64,000 nucleotides of DNA from positions 4,774,001 to 4,838,000 of the forward strand of contig JAKZAN010000004.1 in assembly GCA_023053545.1 (NCBI GenBank). The letters run 5' to 3'. Positions 21,549-34,000 of this stretch are shown here, piece by piece. The position numbers were made by a program, and so were the translations under genes. The stretch is from Lepidurus packardi (lineage: Eukaryota; Arthropoda; Branchiopoda; Notostraca; Triopsidae). Below the pieces are notes generated by a model, which ran no database searches, was not told the origin of the DNA, and saw only the letters and a list, made by a program, of their open reading frames with translations. Position 1 is the first letter of the stretch. Each line of letters starts with the position of its first letter.

Positions 21549-24500
21549 CGAAAAATGTAGCAACTACTCTTGTTTTCGATCTGTGACAAATTGACATTGC
21601 TTGGCGTGGTTCGTGTGCTAGAAATTTAGCGCCCTCCCGATTTTTCACAGAAAAAGGGAAGAAATGTAGTACGTGCGTGTGTTTTTCCGACATGTAATGT
21701 TTCAGTATTGGGACCCCCATGGTGTTTGCCAGGCACGTTTAGTAACCGAAAACGTTTGCAGTGCATTTGTATAGAATTTTCAATGAATAGGAGATAAATT
21801 CCCTTTGGGTTCACTTGATGTAAATTAAAACTTCATGAAGGCTTCTTTCGCAAATCAACCTATAACAACAAAAGAACATGAAGCCTAGTCTTGTCACCTC
21901 ATTAAATTTCACAAGGATGTCCATTGTAACTAATATAAATACAAAAGTAATTATCAGAAGTTTGTCGTCTTGTTCTTTTACTCCAGTTTTCTTAGATTAG
22001 GCAAAATTTGGGAATGCTTTATTTTTTTTGCTTATTTATATCAATCACGTGTTGTAGTAGCTGTCGGCTTTGCTGCAGCCTAAAGTATCATGACGAGTAT
22101 AATGAACCAATAAAATTCATAAATATTTATAAAATAAAAAAATGTTATTAAAAAGATATGTAATACTGTATGAAAATACTGATAATATTTTGTGTTTTAT
22201 TTTAGTATTAAAGTATAAAATTAAGTATATAATTGCATTACATAAATTAAGTATTGCTGTTGTCATTAAGTTACGTGTTTCTGGTTCTATTTCCATTGGT
22301 TTCGTTTTTGAAGTACAGTTTTCCTGAGTGGGTTAGGGTGAAATATATCCCTTTTCACAGCATCTTTTAACCTTGAGCCCCAAGAACACATAGCTTCCTT
22401 TGGGGGCACAAAGGTGTCTAACTCTTGCCTGTTTCGGTAATAGTAGCTAATGTTTGGGTAAAAAATGCCCAAAACGTCGGTCTTTGAGGTTTATAAGTTC
22501 AGGTAGTTCACGGCCACAGTAAGTGGGAGGTCTATGTCGAACGAAACCTTGATGGTCTACGGGGTGTAAGTATCGAAAGTTTTTGGGTGTGTGAAGTAAA
22601 ATGTCTTGAATTTATGGATGGTGACTCGCGCCTGTGTGTCCGACCATTAGATAAGGGTTTGAGGGTTCTGTAGGGCTTGAACGAAAAAGGGTTCGGTAAC
22701 ACCTTGTTAAGGAAAGCGAAAGGGAAATAAGCATAGAAACACTTTTACCTTTTATTTTGATAAAAAAAAAAGATGACCTTACTTGGTATGGTTGAGTTAA
22801 AAAATCCCGATCCCAAGTATTGTTAGGTGGGCGGTTATAGGGAAATGACATTGTATGCTAAAATCTAGCTGTGTGAAAACCCTGGGCAGATGTATCTTGT
22901 ATTCCTTTTTTTGCAAAGTTCAAGGTTATCGTTTCGAGCCAAACGCGTTCAAGTCATTGTCTCCTGCGAGATTCTACTTGACAGTGTTCCCATAATAAAA
23001 CGTTTTCTAATCACCAAGTGAGAGAATTGAAAACCATCGCCACCACATTTCTGTTTCTTTGGATTAGATTTATTAAACTTGTAATTCCCTCCCCTTTTCT
23101 GTAGTTTTATTATGATGCTTTCCAGTTCTGCTCCGCTGACGTGGGATTGAGAATTCAACGTCTGCGGTATCAAAAGCAATCCAAGCCCTGCATAAGCAAG
23201 GCGTCCTTATATATTGGGTCAATGATTTGCCTAACCTTTTGACTCCTCAGCTTTTTTTCTCACGACTTCAAGCAAGAGAAGGCGCCGGCATACTTCCTTA
23301 ATGATCTGAGATTTTTCTTTTTATTCTTTGCATTATACCCAAATTACTTATCTCGGAGCTATAAGGATGGGTCGGAAGTCTAAAAGACCCTGAAGTGCAT
23401 TGCACTCCCAGAATTCAAGAACTCGAGAAGTCTTCTTCTCTTCCATTAGTTAAAAGCGAAAGTTTTGTTCTCTTCTTGCGTAACCAATACCCCACAAGCA
23501 TTGTCACGGCCTACTAATAGACCAATCCTAAAGTACTTTCCAAGAATGCCAGATATCCGCAGATTGCGATACTTCTTTCCTCTTTCCAAGGGTGGGGAAT
23601 ACAGCTCAACTTTTTATTTGTGTTTTCCGTTAAATTTCTGAAAGCAAAAACGCGTACCTCTTAAATCGGCACACGAAAAAGATTGTTACAACTTTTTTTC
23701 TAATATTTTTTTTATTTTTAATATTTTTAAAATACCCGCATCGAGAATGATAAGGAAAACGAGCTCAAATCACTAGATCTTAAGCCTTAAAAAATACGAA
23801 TACTGTAGAAGAAAATAAAATCACTGAGATTTAAAAACTTGTAAAAAAACCCCTTTTTTTAATGGACATTAACCGAAACGGAAAAGCGAAACAATAGAAA
23901 ACGAAAAACATTCCTTTTCACTTTCTTCCGCTTACCTTCTGTCCAAAAACTTTAGACATATTTAGTAGTTCGGAACCTTCTGGAAGCACGCAACCAAGAA
24001 GATGACATCACTCTTGCACATCCGTAACCTTCTTTCGTATTTAATGTCCTCAACTTGTAACTTTTTGTATCATTAAACTTTACATTTCATATATTTGCAA
24101 ATAATACGTAACCCGCCCTCATGTACTGTAGTTGTATGACTCTGAACTTATATTTTCGGAAAAATAAATCCTTAAAAGATTTCGGACAATTGAAGTTGAC
24201 GAGTTCAGAGTATGCTGACACTTTTCTAACACATTCTTTTCAGCTTTTCATATGAGTTAATTAGTAAGCTTGAGCTTCAGCCTTGGAAGCATCCGAAAAA
24301 GAAGCTAGAGAAAAGAACGTGAAAAGATGGTATCTTTTTGCTAGTGTTGCTGGATGGCGGACAATTACAAATGATTGCGGCCACGGGTCGTGACGATGAC
24401 GAACCAAGAAAAGCCTTACCTCCTACCATCGTTTCTTCCAAGAGGTTTTGAGTGTATGGCTATCCGGTCCGCCCACTTGGTCAAAGAAATAAAAAAGATC

Positions 24501-25039
24501 CGAAGCATAAGCGAAAACTTTTGCTCGTCCCACAAGATGCGCTAAAGCGTTGCATATGCAGTGCATATAAGGTCTTTTACCAGGCGTTTTCTTTGGTGAG
24601 CTTTGGTAAACTTCGCTATAGTTTTGCCAATAGGAAGTGGAGGTTTGGTTCGTCACGTGACGCTGTGGGGAACGACTTGAATGCACGAAACGAAGCGAGA
24701 GCTCCGGACACGGTCTCCTTAACTTAGAACCTAAAGGTGTGCTGGAATTGGAGGAACACACCTGCCCAGTTTCTGGTGTGCTCTTTCGGTGTCTATTTTG
24801 CCTTCAGTCGAGTCTCAGGCAGGTGAGCCACCAGACCTTTACGAAAAGTGAGTTCCTGCGGTACTCGCGTATATTGGAAGAAATTTCTGGTACCGCAACA
24901 AGTGGCAAAGCGCGGTACATTTCCTTTTGGGGTGGACGTTGTGTGGTGTTTAAAGTGCAGTGCGTCACCTTTAAACATCTTCTGGGATTAATTTTTTAGC
25001 GAAATTACGGATATCCAGCGTGCTGTGGCTGGCGGAGCC
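21549..25039. other. PhKgamma 3' UTR and gene-poor spacer upstream of dumpy
   Basis: The 3' UTR of PhKgamma probably ends near the AATAAA at 22109. The remaining about 2.9 kb shows only short frames without domains. The last several hundred bases before 25040 should contain the dumpy promoter and 5' UTR if the upstream start is right. A small hairpin (AGGTGTG ... CACACCT) lies near 24733-24762. Confidence 0.5.
22109..22114 (+). terminator. Polyadenylation signal AATAAA, PhKgamma
   Basis: First plus-strand AATAAA after the PhKgamma stop codon, about 560 bases downstream. Confidence 0.45.
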
Positions 25040-28000
25040 ATGGTCACAGCTGGTAAGTTTTTCTCTTTACTCTTTTTACTACGGAATTATTAGATTACTT
25101 TATTTAAGAGAAAAATCATAAAGATACCTTTAAGAATCGTGAAATATGTAAATTTAGAGGTGTGGTAAGTCCATAGTTTCATAAAGGTCCTCTCTCTCTT
25201 TCGTTAACGTTGATGCAATGCACACGGAGCGAGCTGCCAAGTCCTTGAACATAACTTGCTTGTGTGTATATATATGGACAAGGCGTTGGTGATACGATAC
25301 AAGTTTCTTTGCTATCGCTCACTTTCAACCTGGCGAATTTGCCCGATTTACAACAACGAAAGAAGTAAAACTTTGCGGGGGCACGTTGCAAGCCTGTTAA
25401 AAAAATTCCATTTCAAGCAGAAGTTTGAACGAAGCTTGTAGTCGTTGCTTTTCATTGTTGTTTTCTTTGAAGATTTACTTTGCGGTAACAAGTATAGGAA
25501 TTCAACTCTTACCTGTGAAAAGCTCAAGCCAAACTCGTGTGGGTTATTTAGGCGTCGACCTACATCCCCGCTTATGGTGTTGCCTTTTCTTTCTTCGGAA
25601 ATTGCGGGCCTTGTCATGGAGTGCTGGACTTTCTCAAGCACCGAATCATGCAACGCCCTTTTCCAACAACTTCTGCGTATAGGCTCGAATGCTTCGGATC
25701 GGACATCCTTGTAGCAACATCGTTCTCCCAATCTTCAGTTGATAAATCCTTATGATGTTATTAGGTGGTCAGATTCAAGAAAAAGTTAATGTCTTCAGCA
25801 AATCCAGCAAATTAACGTTCTCTTTCACAACAGTAATACATAAACTTGCCTTGAACTCACTAGAACAGTTGGACAAAAATAAAAGTAATGATTCGCTCAC
25901 GGTCCTTTCGAGAAAGATATACTCTACGTTCAAATCTCCTGAATTCATCACGCAGAGTTAAATTCGAACAAAATCTCATTAGCTTTCATTCACCCCGATG
26001 ACATACTATAGCAGTTGCGTTCAAATTAATTAGAGATCGAAATATTATATTATTTAAAGAATAACCAGTTCGAATTCTACATCATTCCACGATTACGTTG
26101 CTTTACATTTACCCGAAAACTTGACTAGGATAAGGCGGAAACCGAATTCCTATCTTCGTAAGCTTAAACGTCCGAAGATTAAGGTTGACTGCCCACGCAG
26201 TCTCGGCGTCTGTGAGTCAAGCCTCGTTTTGCATAAATTTACCTCAAGAGAGAAAGAAAGACCGAAAAGGGAAATAGAGAGAGCTTCCTATACCTTATGC
26301 AACGGCATTGGAATTGAATAGAAACCTTTTTGTGGAGGGGTCAAAGTTTAGCATCCGGACTGAAAGGGACGCTACAATAAGCCACATAGTTATAATTTAT
26401 CTTTCGCTAAAATTTTAGATTACTTCAGTTGTTTATCCGAATGTTTTTTACCGGAAGTCTTCTCGTCTAGGTCTCTTTCTCTCTTTCTTCTCTCCCCCCA
26501 TGTTTTAACTACTAAAAACCGACGAACCATCTGCTCTCATACGCTTAAGTTACTCTATAGTTCATAAGGTATACCAGGTATAGACTACAGCAAGGTATGT
26601 GTATATAAATGGGGGGTCAAGCAGGAAGACGGCTCGGCTCGGCAGATTCACTCTCCCTTGTTTCAACCACCGTAACCGAAACCTCGCCCCCTTTCCCGTG
26701 AATTTAAACCTTTGCAAAAGCGACGTCAGCACGTCGGTTTGACGCCAGTGCATCCAACTAATAAGCACCGTACTGAAATAATTGATGAATTGCGGAAACA
26801 CAACAGGACGAAAGGCCTCGACAATTGTAATAAACATCCTCAAGCTGGCTAATTTCCTTGCAATTATTTGCCAAAACTTTCCTCCAGAGCTGATACCCGT
26901 CCCTTTAAGTAAAAGGGACGGGTACCAGGTATTAATTCTGTAACTTTTCATCAGTTGAAAGGAAATTGCGGAAGGAGTGAAGCTGATGGCAGACGGGAAA
27001 CGTCAGTTGGATTCTAGATTGGAATATAGCAGGATTAAGAATTTTATTGCAGGGAAAATGGTCTATAGGAAACAATCGCTGTAAAAATTTGGGGTGAGCC
27101 AAACCTGACTTGGCGCCCATTCTGAAGATTAAAATCGCATATTGTCCTTATATCGGCGGAATCTGGTCGTGGAATTGTTCCTGAACGTTTAATCCTTTAC
27201 CCCATTGAGGGATGTTCGTATTAAGGATAGCATATAAGGGTGTGAAAAGCGCTTTTGCCGACGTACAAGCCAAATCCATGTCAGCGCATCAATATATGCT
27301 TGACCACCCAAAACAAAATGAAAATATTGTCCTCTCTAAAATCGCCTTAAGAGAAGCCATTTTCAATTTAATATAGACTTAAGCCCTTTTAAGCCGTTCA
27401 AGCTAAAAAATGAATAAAAAATAATAGCATAGAGCACGATTTTACATATTATACAGCTCTAATGCGTACTTTCTGAAGAATTGAATCTTTCGAAATTTCC
27501 GGATTAGTTTTATGGATTCCTGGAATTTCAGCAACTAATGCGTTGTATGAAAAATGCATTCCTATTTAGAGTTTAATCACGTAAATACTATGCATGGTAT
27601 ATTATGCATGAAATATTTAAATGTGGCTGAATTGTGAATGCAAGTAATACGTGAAACTAACTTAAGATTCCCTTATTTTTTGCAGTAAAAATGAAGATCC
27701 TTTGGGGATTCATCAGTTGGATAACCTTCACATTACCACACGTAAGTTTCATGTTTTTTTCGTCTACCTGTCTAGGAGAAATGCAAGAAAAATTCATGGA
27801 TAAAGCTTAAAAAAGGGTCATAGCATAGTTTTAGAAGAACAAGGCTGCCAGAGGTTAGGAGGCCATCCGTGTTCGGTGATAAAAAATGTGAAGATGGGCT
27901 CTTTTTCCAGCCCAATGCTCTGCGATGGCCTACTTATGGGGCTGTTCCGTATTCCTTAATGCCTTCTTTATTACGTATGCAAGTCCCGTGACAAACGTGT

Positions 28001-31000
28001 CTCTTTCTAAATTCAGTGAAGCTAAGAACTTTAAGTATACGATTCGGAAGATATGTTCAGCGATCATAGCCTTTACATGTTCCGTTTCGCAATGACCTCC
28101 TAAGCTTTTTTTGATCACCCAAGAACGTGTTGACTCTAAATACGTTAAAGATATTGCCAACACGTCGTTACTTTTTTCATAAAGCCAAAATGCCAGGGTC
28201 GAGTGATGTCAGTGGAAATCGGGGGAAAATGATACCAAAGCGGCATTAATGTTGGAACCGATGAAGGTCTCGCTGACTTCACCTACTGTATAAGGAATAG
28301 GATACCATTTTTTTTTTTAGTTTTTCCCCCTCAACTATATCTTCCCACGTCGGATGTTTAGACAGTGAGAAGTTAAAGAAAGAGAAAAGAAAAAACAGAA
28401 TGAAGAAGGAAAGTTTTGACTAAGGTAATTTGAGGGGTAATCCTGCCGATGAGTTTCCCAAACTCAAGGATGAAGGAAATGTTGAAGCCGACTTACACGA
28501 CAGGTCTTAGAGCCAAAAAAAATCTTCGAACTATTAATCAGAGTCGATTTCTAGTCTTTTGAAGTAAAGCGTGTCCTCCAAACACTCTCATGTTTTAAAA
28601 AAACATTGAACGCTTTTAAGCACGCAGTTTGGGTAATCCGTGAATCCTGCTAAATGAATCGTGAACTTAACAAATGCGAGCCCCAAAACATTTCGAAAGC
28701 GGAAACGCAGACTAATGCTGAAACTTCGCAAAATTGGAAATTGTCACTATAAAAAAACGCAATAATTTCTAGAATTTTAGAAAACTGGAACATTGAATTT
28801 CTCGAAGAATCATTCTTAAGTACAGGAACAACTTTTAACAGAACTTTACGTTCAACAATTTTTGTGCATCAACGTTTCATGGTTTCATCCCTGGTTGCTG
28901 CGTTTATAAACTGAATTACAGAAGAAATCCGTGAAAACTTGTGAAGCGTTCTAGCTAGGATTTCAAATACCAAGACCTAATAGGTTTATTTATGGACGGC
29001 AAGCGGCAATGAAAGGTACCTCGTGCGACCTTGGAAGAAAAAAAAATTAATGATGTAAATCCGTGAGTGACATGGTCTGCGACTTTTGGTACTGTTACAG
29101 TATACACGCCTTAACGAAAGGCTTTGGCGTTGCTTTCCCGCTTTGGTCATTTAGACTGCGAATAAAGAATAAGAACAAGAAACAAGCTAAGCAGACCACC
29201 GGAAGGCTGCTTCGCCAGCCCAGCAAGCAAGGATGCGTTTAGTCTCGGGTTCATAACCTTCTCTTGGCATCAAGAATTCCGTGACAAAAGTCAAGGTCAA
29301 TGGAATCCTGTATAAAATTGCTGACGTTGAAAGTCCACCTACTCGGTTCTTTGCGTTGCAACATTTTCCGTTCCAAAGCTAATAACTTTTAGAAAACCCA
29401 ATATGCTTTTACAAAATTGGTAGTTTTTTATGTACGTTGAAGATTACAATCACGGTGAACTAATTTAATTTCCCTTTTTGTTTCTTTTCAAAACAGATAT
29501 TAGCCCAACCGGGTTCCAGAACTAACAATCCATTACAACGAAGAGAAGTTTTCTTTTTACACTTAGAAGACGGCTATTTTGGTTGTCAAGTCAACGAGTC
29601 AATAGATGTGTTACAGTTATTCGAACTTTCCAAATTGTGTAATGGTGTGCCGGAATGTTTTCTAGGCTCGGACGAAAACCGAGCGCAGCTCAAATGCACC
29701 TGTAAGTATTGCCTTTCACTTCTTTTTTATAAGAAAAAACAATGGCAACGTTGAGCCAAACATACAAAGTATACTTGATCATATATTTAGATTGGTTTTA
29801 AAATTGTCAGTTTTAAGGCTTGTGAATTCCGTTTCTAGTTTCCCAGACTTAAACTTTAGATAAAAATAAAACGTTGAGTAAAAGTTTATTATTGGCCTAT
29901 ATTTCTGCTCGTGGGATGTTATATTAAGTCTTGGTAACCGTCACGAAGCTGTTGTGTGTCCTTCGCCTCATTTCGTGATAGGAATCCTTTTTTAGCAACC
30001 AGCGAATCTTTAAAAAACCAACATTTTTAATTCGAGTTTGGTGGAAATATTGTATTAAATTTTTAAAAAAAATTTCCTTAGCGGATTGTCCTTTGACAAC
30101 TGGGAAACGGTGCATAAATGGAGCCTGTCTGGATCATCAGTGCCATTGCAACGATGGTTACAACGGCTGCGGCTGCGAAAGCCCAGGTAAGTTTTTATTC
30201 GCGTTATTTGATCTTTGTACATTTTCCTCAAAACTGTGATGAGTCACCTCGTAGGAGCTTAAAGTACGGAAAAAGCTTGGCTTTGGAGTGCATTGGCACG
30301 CTGGTGAGGGTTATTGAGAAACCTTTTGCAGTTTCTCAACACCGAGCAAAATCGAAAAAAATGCTATAAGGGATCCTTTTCTTAAATTCTTAAAAAAAGA
30401 ATGACCTTACAACCAGTTGGACCGGTTTGGTTTTTCACAAATCTCTTCAACGTCTTTAAAAACTCGCATATAAAGTTTCGCTCGCTAAACCGTTGCTAAC
30501 TCAAAGCGTTTATGCAAAGTCTAAAGCTTCCCGACTCCGAATATTCTATTTACAATTTTTTTTTAGTTTTATATTATTTATTAATTTTTTCGCTCTTTTT
30601 CAGACGAGAACGAGTGTAAGTACAGACCTTGCGATGTCTTCGCGAAGTGTACCAACACTCTAGGCAGTTTCTATTGTTCCTGTTATCCTGGTTACGTCGG
30701 GGATGGTTTTAACTGTACAGGTAAGAAATATAAAATTTCTATTTCTAAAAATGTGCTTCCATCATCTACGCGCCTAAATGCAAATTTCCGAACAACAATC
30801 AAATCCAGTCATCATCTTCCCTCAAATTACCATCGAATTTTGTAAGAATTCTACCTAATCTGATGCAAGCATCCACAAATTTAGCTAAATAAGGAAAGAA
30901 AAATCTTAACATTCCTTAACAAGAGGCTCTTAAACGGGAAAGATAAATCGAACAAGACTAAACTTGACCTCAAACTTTTAACGCAAGCCGCCCAAATGTG

Positions 31001-34000
31001 GAAGTGTTATTGCCGCATAAGGGTCTGTATGGTAACTTCGGTTCTACTTCAATTCCTCATCTTGCGCCAGTAGGTTATGGGGATGTTAGGATGTTCCCAT
31101 TAGTGTAGGTTGTTCTCCACGGGGATGCTATACGGTTTTTGGATCGAGACAGACGATCCCAAAGCTTCAGACTCACGAGGCTACATAGGAAAGGCAGAAT
31201 CCAAATATGGAGTTAAAAGTTTCCATGTAGGGCATTCATCTCTCTCTTTCTCTTTCCCTCTCCGTCGCACTCTTGAATGCTGAGTTGACTTTGGTATTCC
31301 CCACCTTCAAGTCCAACAACAGGTCTTCGAAATCTCTCATACGTTTTACCTGTTGGCATACACAGCGTCTGCATGAAACAATATAACGTCTTGAATGAGC
31401 TAAAGAAAAGCAATCCCGGATGCTTACCTAACTAATGGCCGCAGGCATTACAAAACTAAAGATTCTCTTGAGCTGCAAAACACACCCACATATGTCCATT
31501 AAACTTCAAGAGAATTTGTAGGCCTTCACGGTCGAGAACGTGGACATTAACGGTCATTAGCTAACGACTAAAACTGTTTCGTGAGAATGGACCAAACTAG
31601 GAAAATGGGAGGAAGGAACAAAAACTAGACCAAAAAGCGAGAGTTCTCTGCAAGGGACGTGTTTTTATACAAGGTTTGCGTAGATATAGCAGGTAGTCGT
31701 GAGAAGTTCTCAACCTAAAACGACATTGTGGATCTTTGGTATGTCGTTTGTCATGACAGAAGACTTGGCGCTTTGACCATTATGGAAGTTTCAAAACTTG
31801 TATACTATGATTAGCATCTTTTTCTCCCCATTTGGTGTTGAAGACCTATAAGTGTACATACTTAATGGTACGTGGATGGCCAAAACTAACACAACGAACA
31901 AATTACGGTCTACAAGAGCCCATGCGATCAGAACCTTTGATACCAATACGTCAGCAGAATTGGACACTTTCCCTTGCCATTTTTCTTGACCGGAACTTAA
32001 CGAGAAAACTTTCCATTCCGTTATACTAACAATGAAAACTTCATACATAGCACTTTCAAAGAATACTTGAACACTCGAATTCTTCAACACTTTCATAATA
32101 GATACTTGAATTCTTCGCCAGTTTGCATACAACTATGTTGCCTTGAAGTTGCTGGAATATTTAACACAAAAACTACACAAAGAAGTTCCTGTGTATTCCT
32201 TGGTTGCTAAATTTACTACTCTTGTTGCATTAATGTTAGCATTTGAGTGCATGGTTCCGCCTGATCGAAGGCGACTGAATTGCAATAAAAACTGTAGTTT
32301 CGGTTCAACCTATTCCACTATAGTGCAATTACGCATTTTCCTGTGGGTAGGCCTATATATGCATGGATAACCATCAACAAAAACGGTCTAGTCTAGAACG
32401 ATCTCAGACAGAACCCAGAAACAAAGCTTGCGTGACTTTTCTAGGCTTAACCCTACTCTAGGCCGCACTCTTGCTTTCAAACTTAGTGGCGCCTCAAAAA
32501 ATATGGCGCCATAGGCAAGGCCAAGGCGCTTTTTATCGTTCTTTCTAAAAGAAAAAGCCTCACTGATTCAAAGAACACACACTCACTCGCCTCAACGGGA
32601 TCTCTCGACAACCTTAACCTTTAAGATTTTTCAATGTATTATTACGCAAAACTTCTGTTCTCTCCAGACACATTAAGACCTCAAAATTCGCCCGGCCAAT
32701 ACGCAGAACTCAAATTGCCCCATGTTCAAGGATGGCCCCTACCGAGCTTCCCATCATTATGCGCATAAGAATTTAAAATAAAAAAGTCTTCTAGCATTGG
32801 GAAACGCAATGTGGCATCACGCGAAGTAATACTGCTTCGCTCATCCCTCTTATAAAAAAGGAAATAAAGGAAAAAAAAAATCAGCCTCCAGCAGCGTCAT
32901 TCCTCTTTTTCCTTCCAACATACCAAGGTCAACGAACGTCTCGGTTTCAGTTTTTTAAAAGCGGACATGTTTAACGAGTCCTGGGCGATGTTAATCGAAA
33001 GTTACCTTCCTACACTAGTTTAAGATCAGCTTGCCGTCCCGATTAAATGCTAAGGGAATCCTCCCCAAAAGGAACCTAAACGTCCCCAATTTCGTGGGAA
33101 ATGACCTGGAAAATCACGCTTTATAGCTCGTGCTTACACTTTTCTGTTGTTATCAACAGAATCAACACAATTCAAGCGACTATTTTTATTTACTTTTGCT
33201 GTGAAAATCTTCAAGGACTCCAAGAAACGTTGGCCTAAAATTGGTCCATTAGCCAACTCAAGCTTCAATATTTTTAACCATTCTTTTACTACCAAACTAC
33301 CAACAAAATGGACGTTAAATATTTCAAAAATTGCTCAAATGAGGAAAAAGCTTCCCTCCAAAATTTCTTGTCATTAAATAACCTCTTTTTATGAACCAAC
33401 CCAACACTTGAGTAATTTTTACGAAGTTTATATGGTTTTATCTCCATAATCCATGACAAACAAAAATACGGAAAACAAGTCTGAACAAAATAACGTAAAT
33501 AAGAACTGTTTTCGCGAGAGGATATTATCCGTTTAGAATCATGTACAAGCTCATATGGAGCGGAAATGATAGCGTGACTACAACTATATACAATACGGAC
33601 AAGTTGACTCCTAACCAACCCACAAAACTGTCCATAGTTACAATCCGCATCAACATTATGACCTTTACCTCACTAACTGTTGTCAAAACTAGGTTAAATG
33701 ACTTTCTAAAGCCCCCGGAAACCCTCGTTACAATCCTTGATGAATAACACCGATTGTTTTTCGCGATTTCTGAAGGTGGAGTCACACATGAGTGCGAGGA
33801 TCTATGGCGGAGTGGATAACATCCACAATAACTCTAGGTAGCTTATCTGTTAAAACTACCCCTTTTCCCAATCCAGGCATGACAATTTTCTCATGGCGTG
33901 GTTAGACACGTTCATTTCCCAAACATTTCCCATCGTATGTCTCCCCTTTTGCCCCCCTTTCTTCAGTACAACCCTCACGCAAATTGGAATGCAAACAGAA

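Larger units (their letters stand above)
25040..30720 (+). other. dpy: dumpy segment 1: split signal peptide, LDLa-like module, first EGFs
   Basis: Exons 25040-25052, 27686-27741, 29497-29701, 30082-30186, 30604-30720. The 13-nt first exon (MVTA plus one base, in a GAGCCATGG context, donor GTAAGT) joins TAAAAATG at 27686 in frame, giving an N-terminus [19 protein letters not shown]. The second ATG at 27691 alone would also give a good signal peptide, so exon 1 may be purely 5' UTR in some transcripts. After the predicted cleavage near ILA/QPG, exon 3 ends with an LDL-receptor-A-like half ([15 protein letters not shown]), exon 4 codes a compact EGF and exon 5 a calcium-binding EGF starting DENEC. 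Confidence 0.75.

Noticed and set aside
23370..23410. Palindromic GTGCATTGCAC word as a microRNA candidate
   Set aside because: The surrounding sequence does not fold into a hairpin of pre-miRNA length by eye, and I recognise no known seed.
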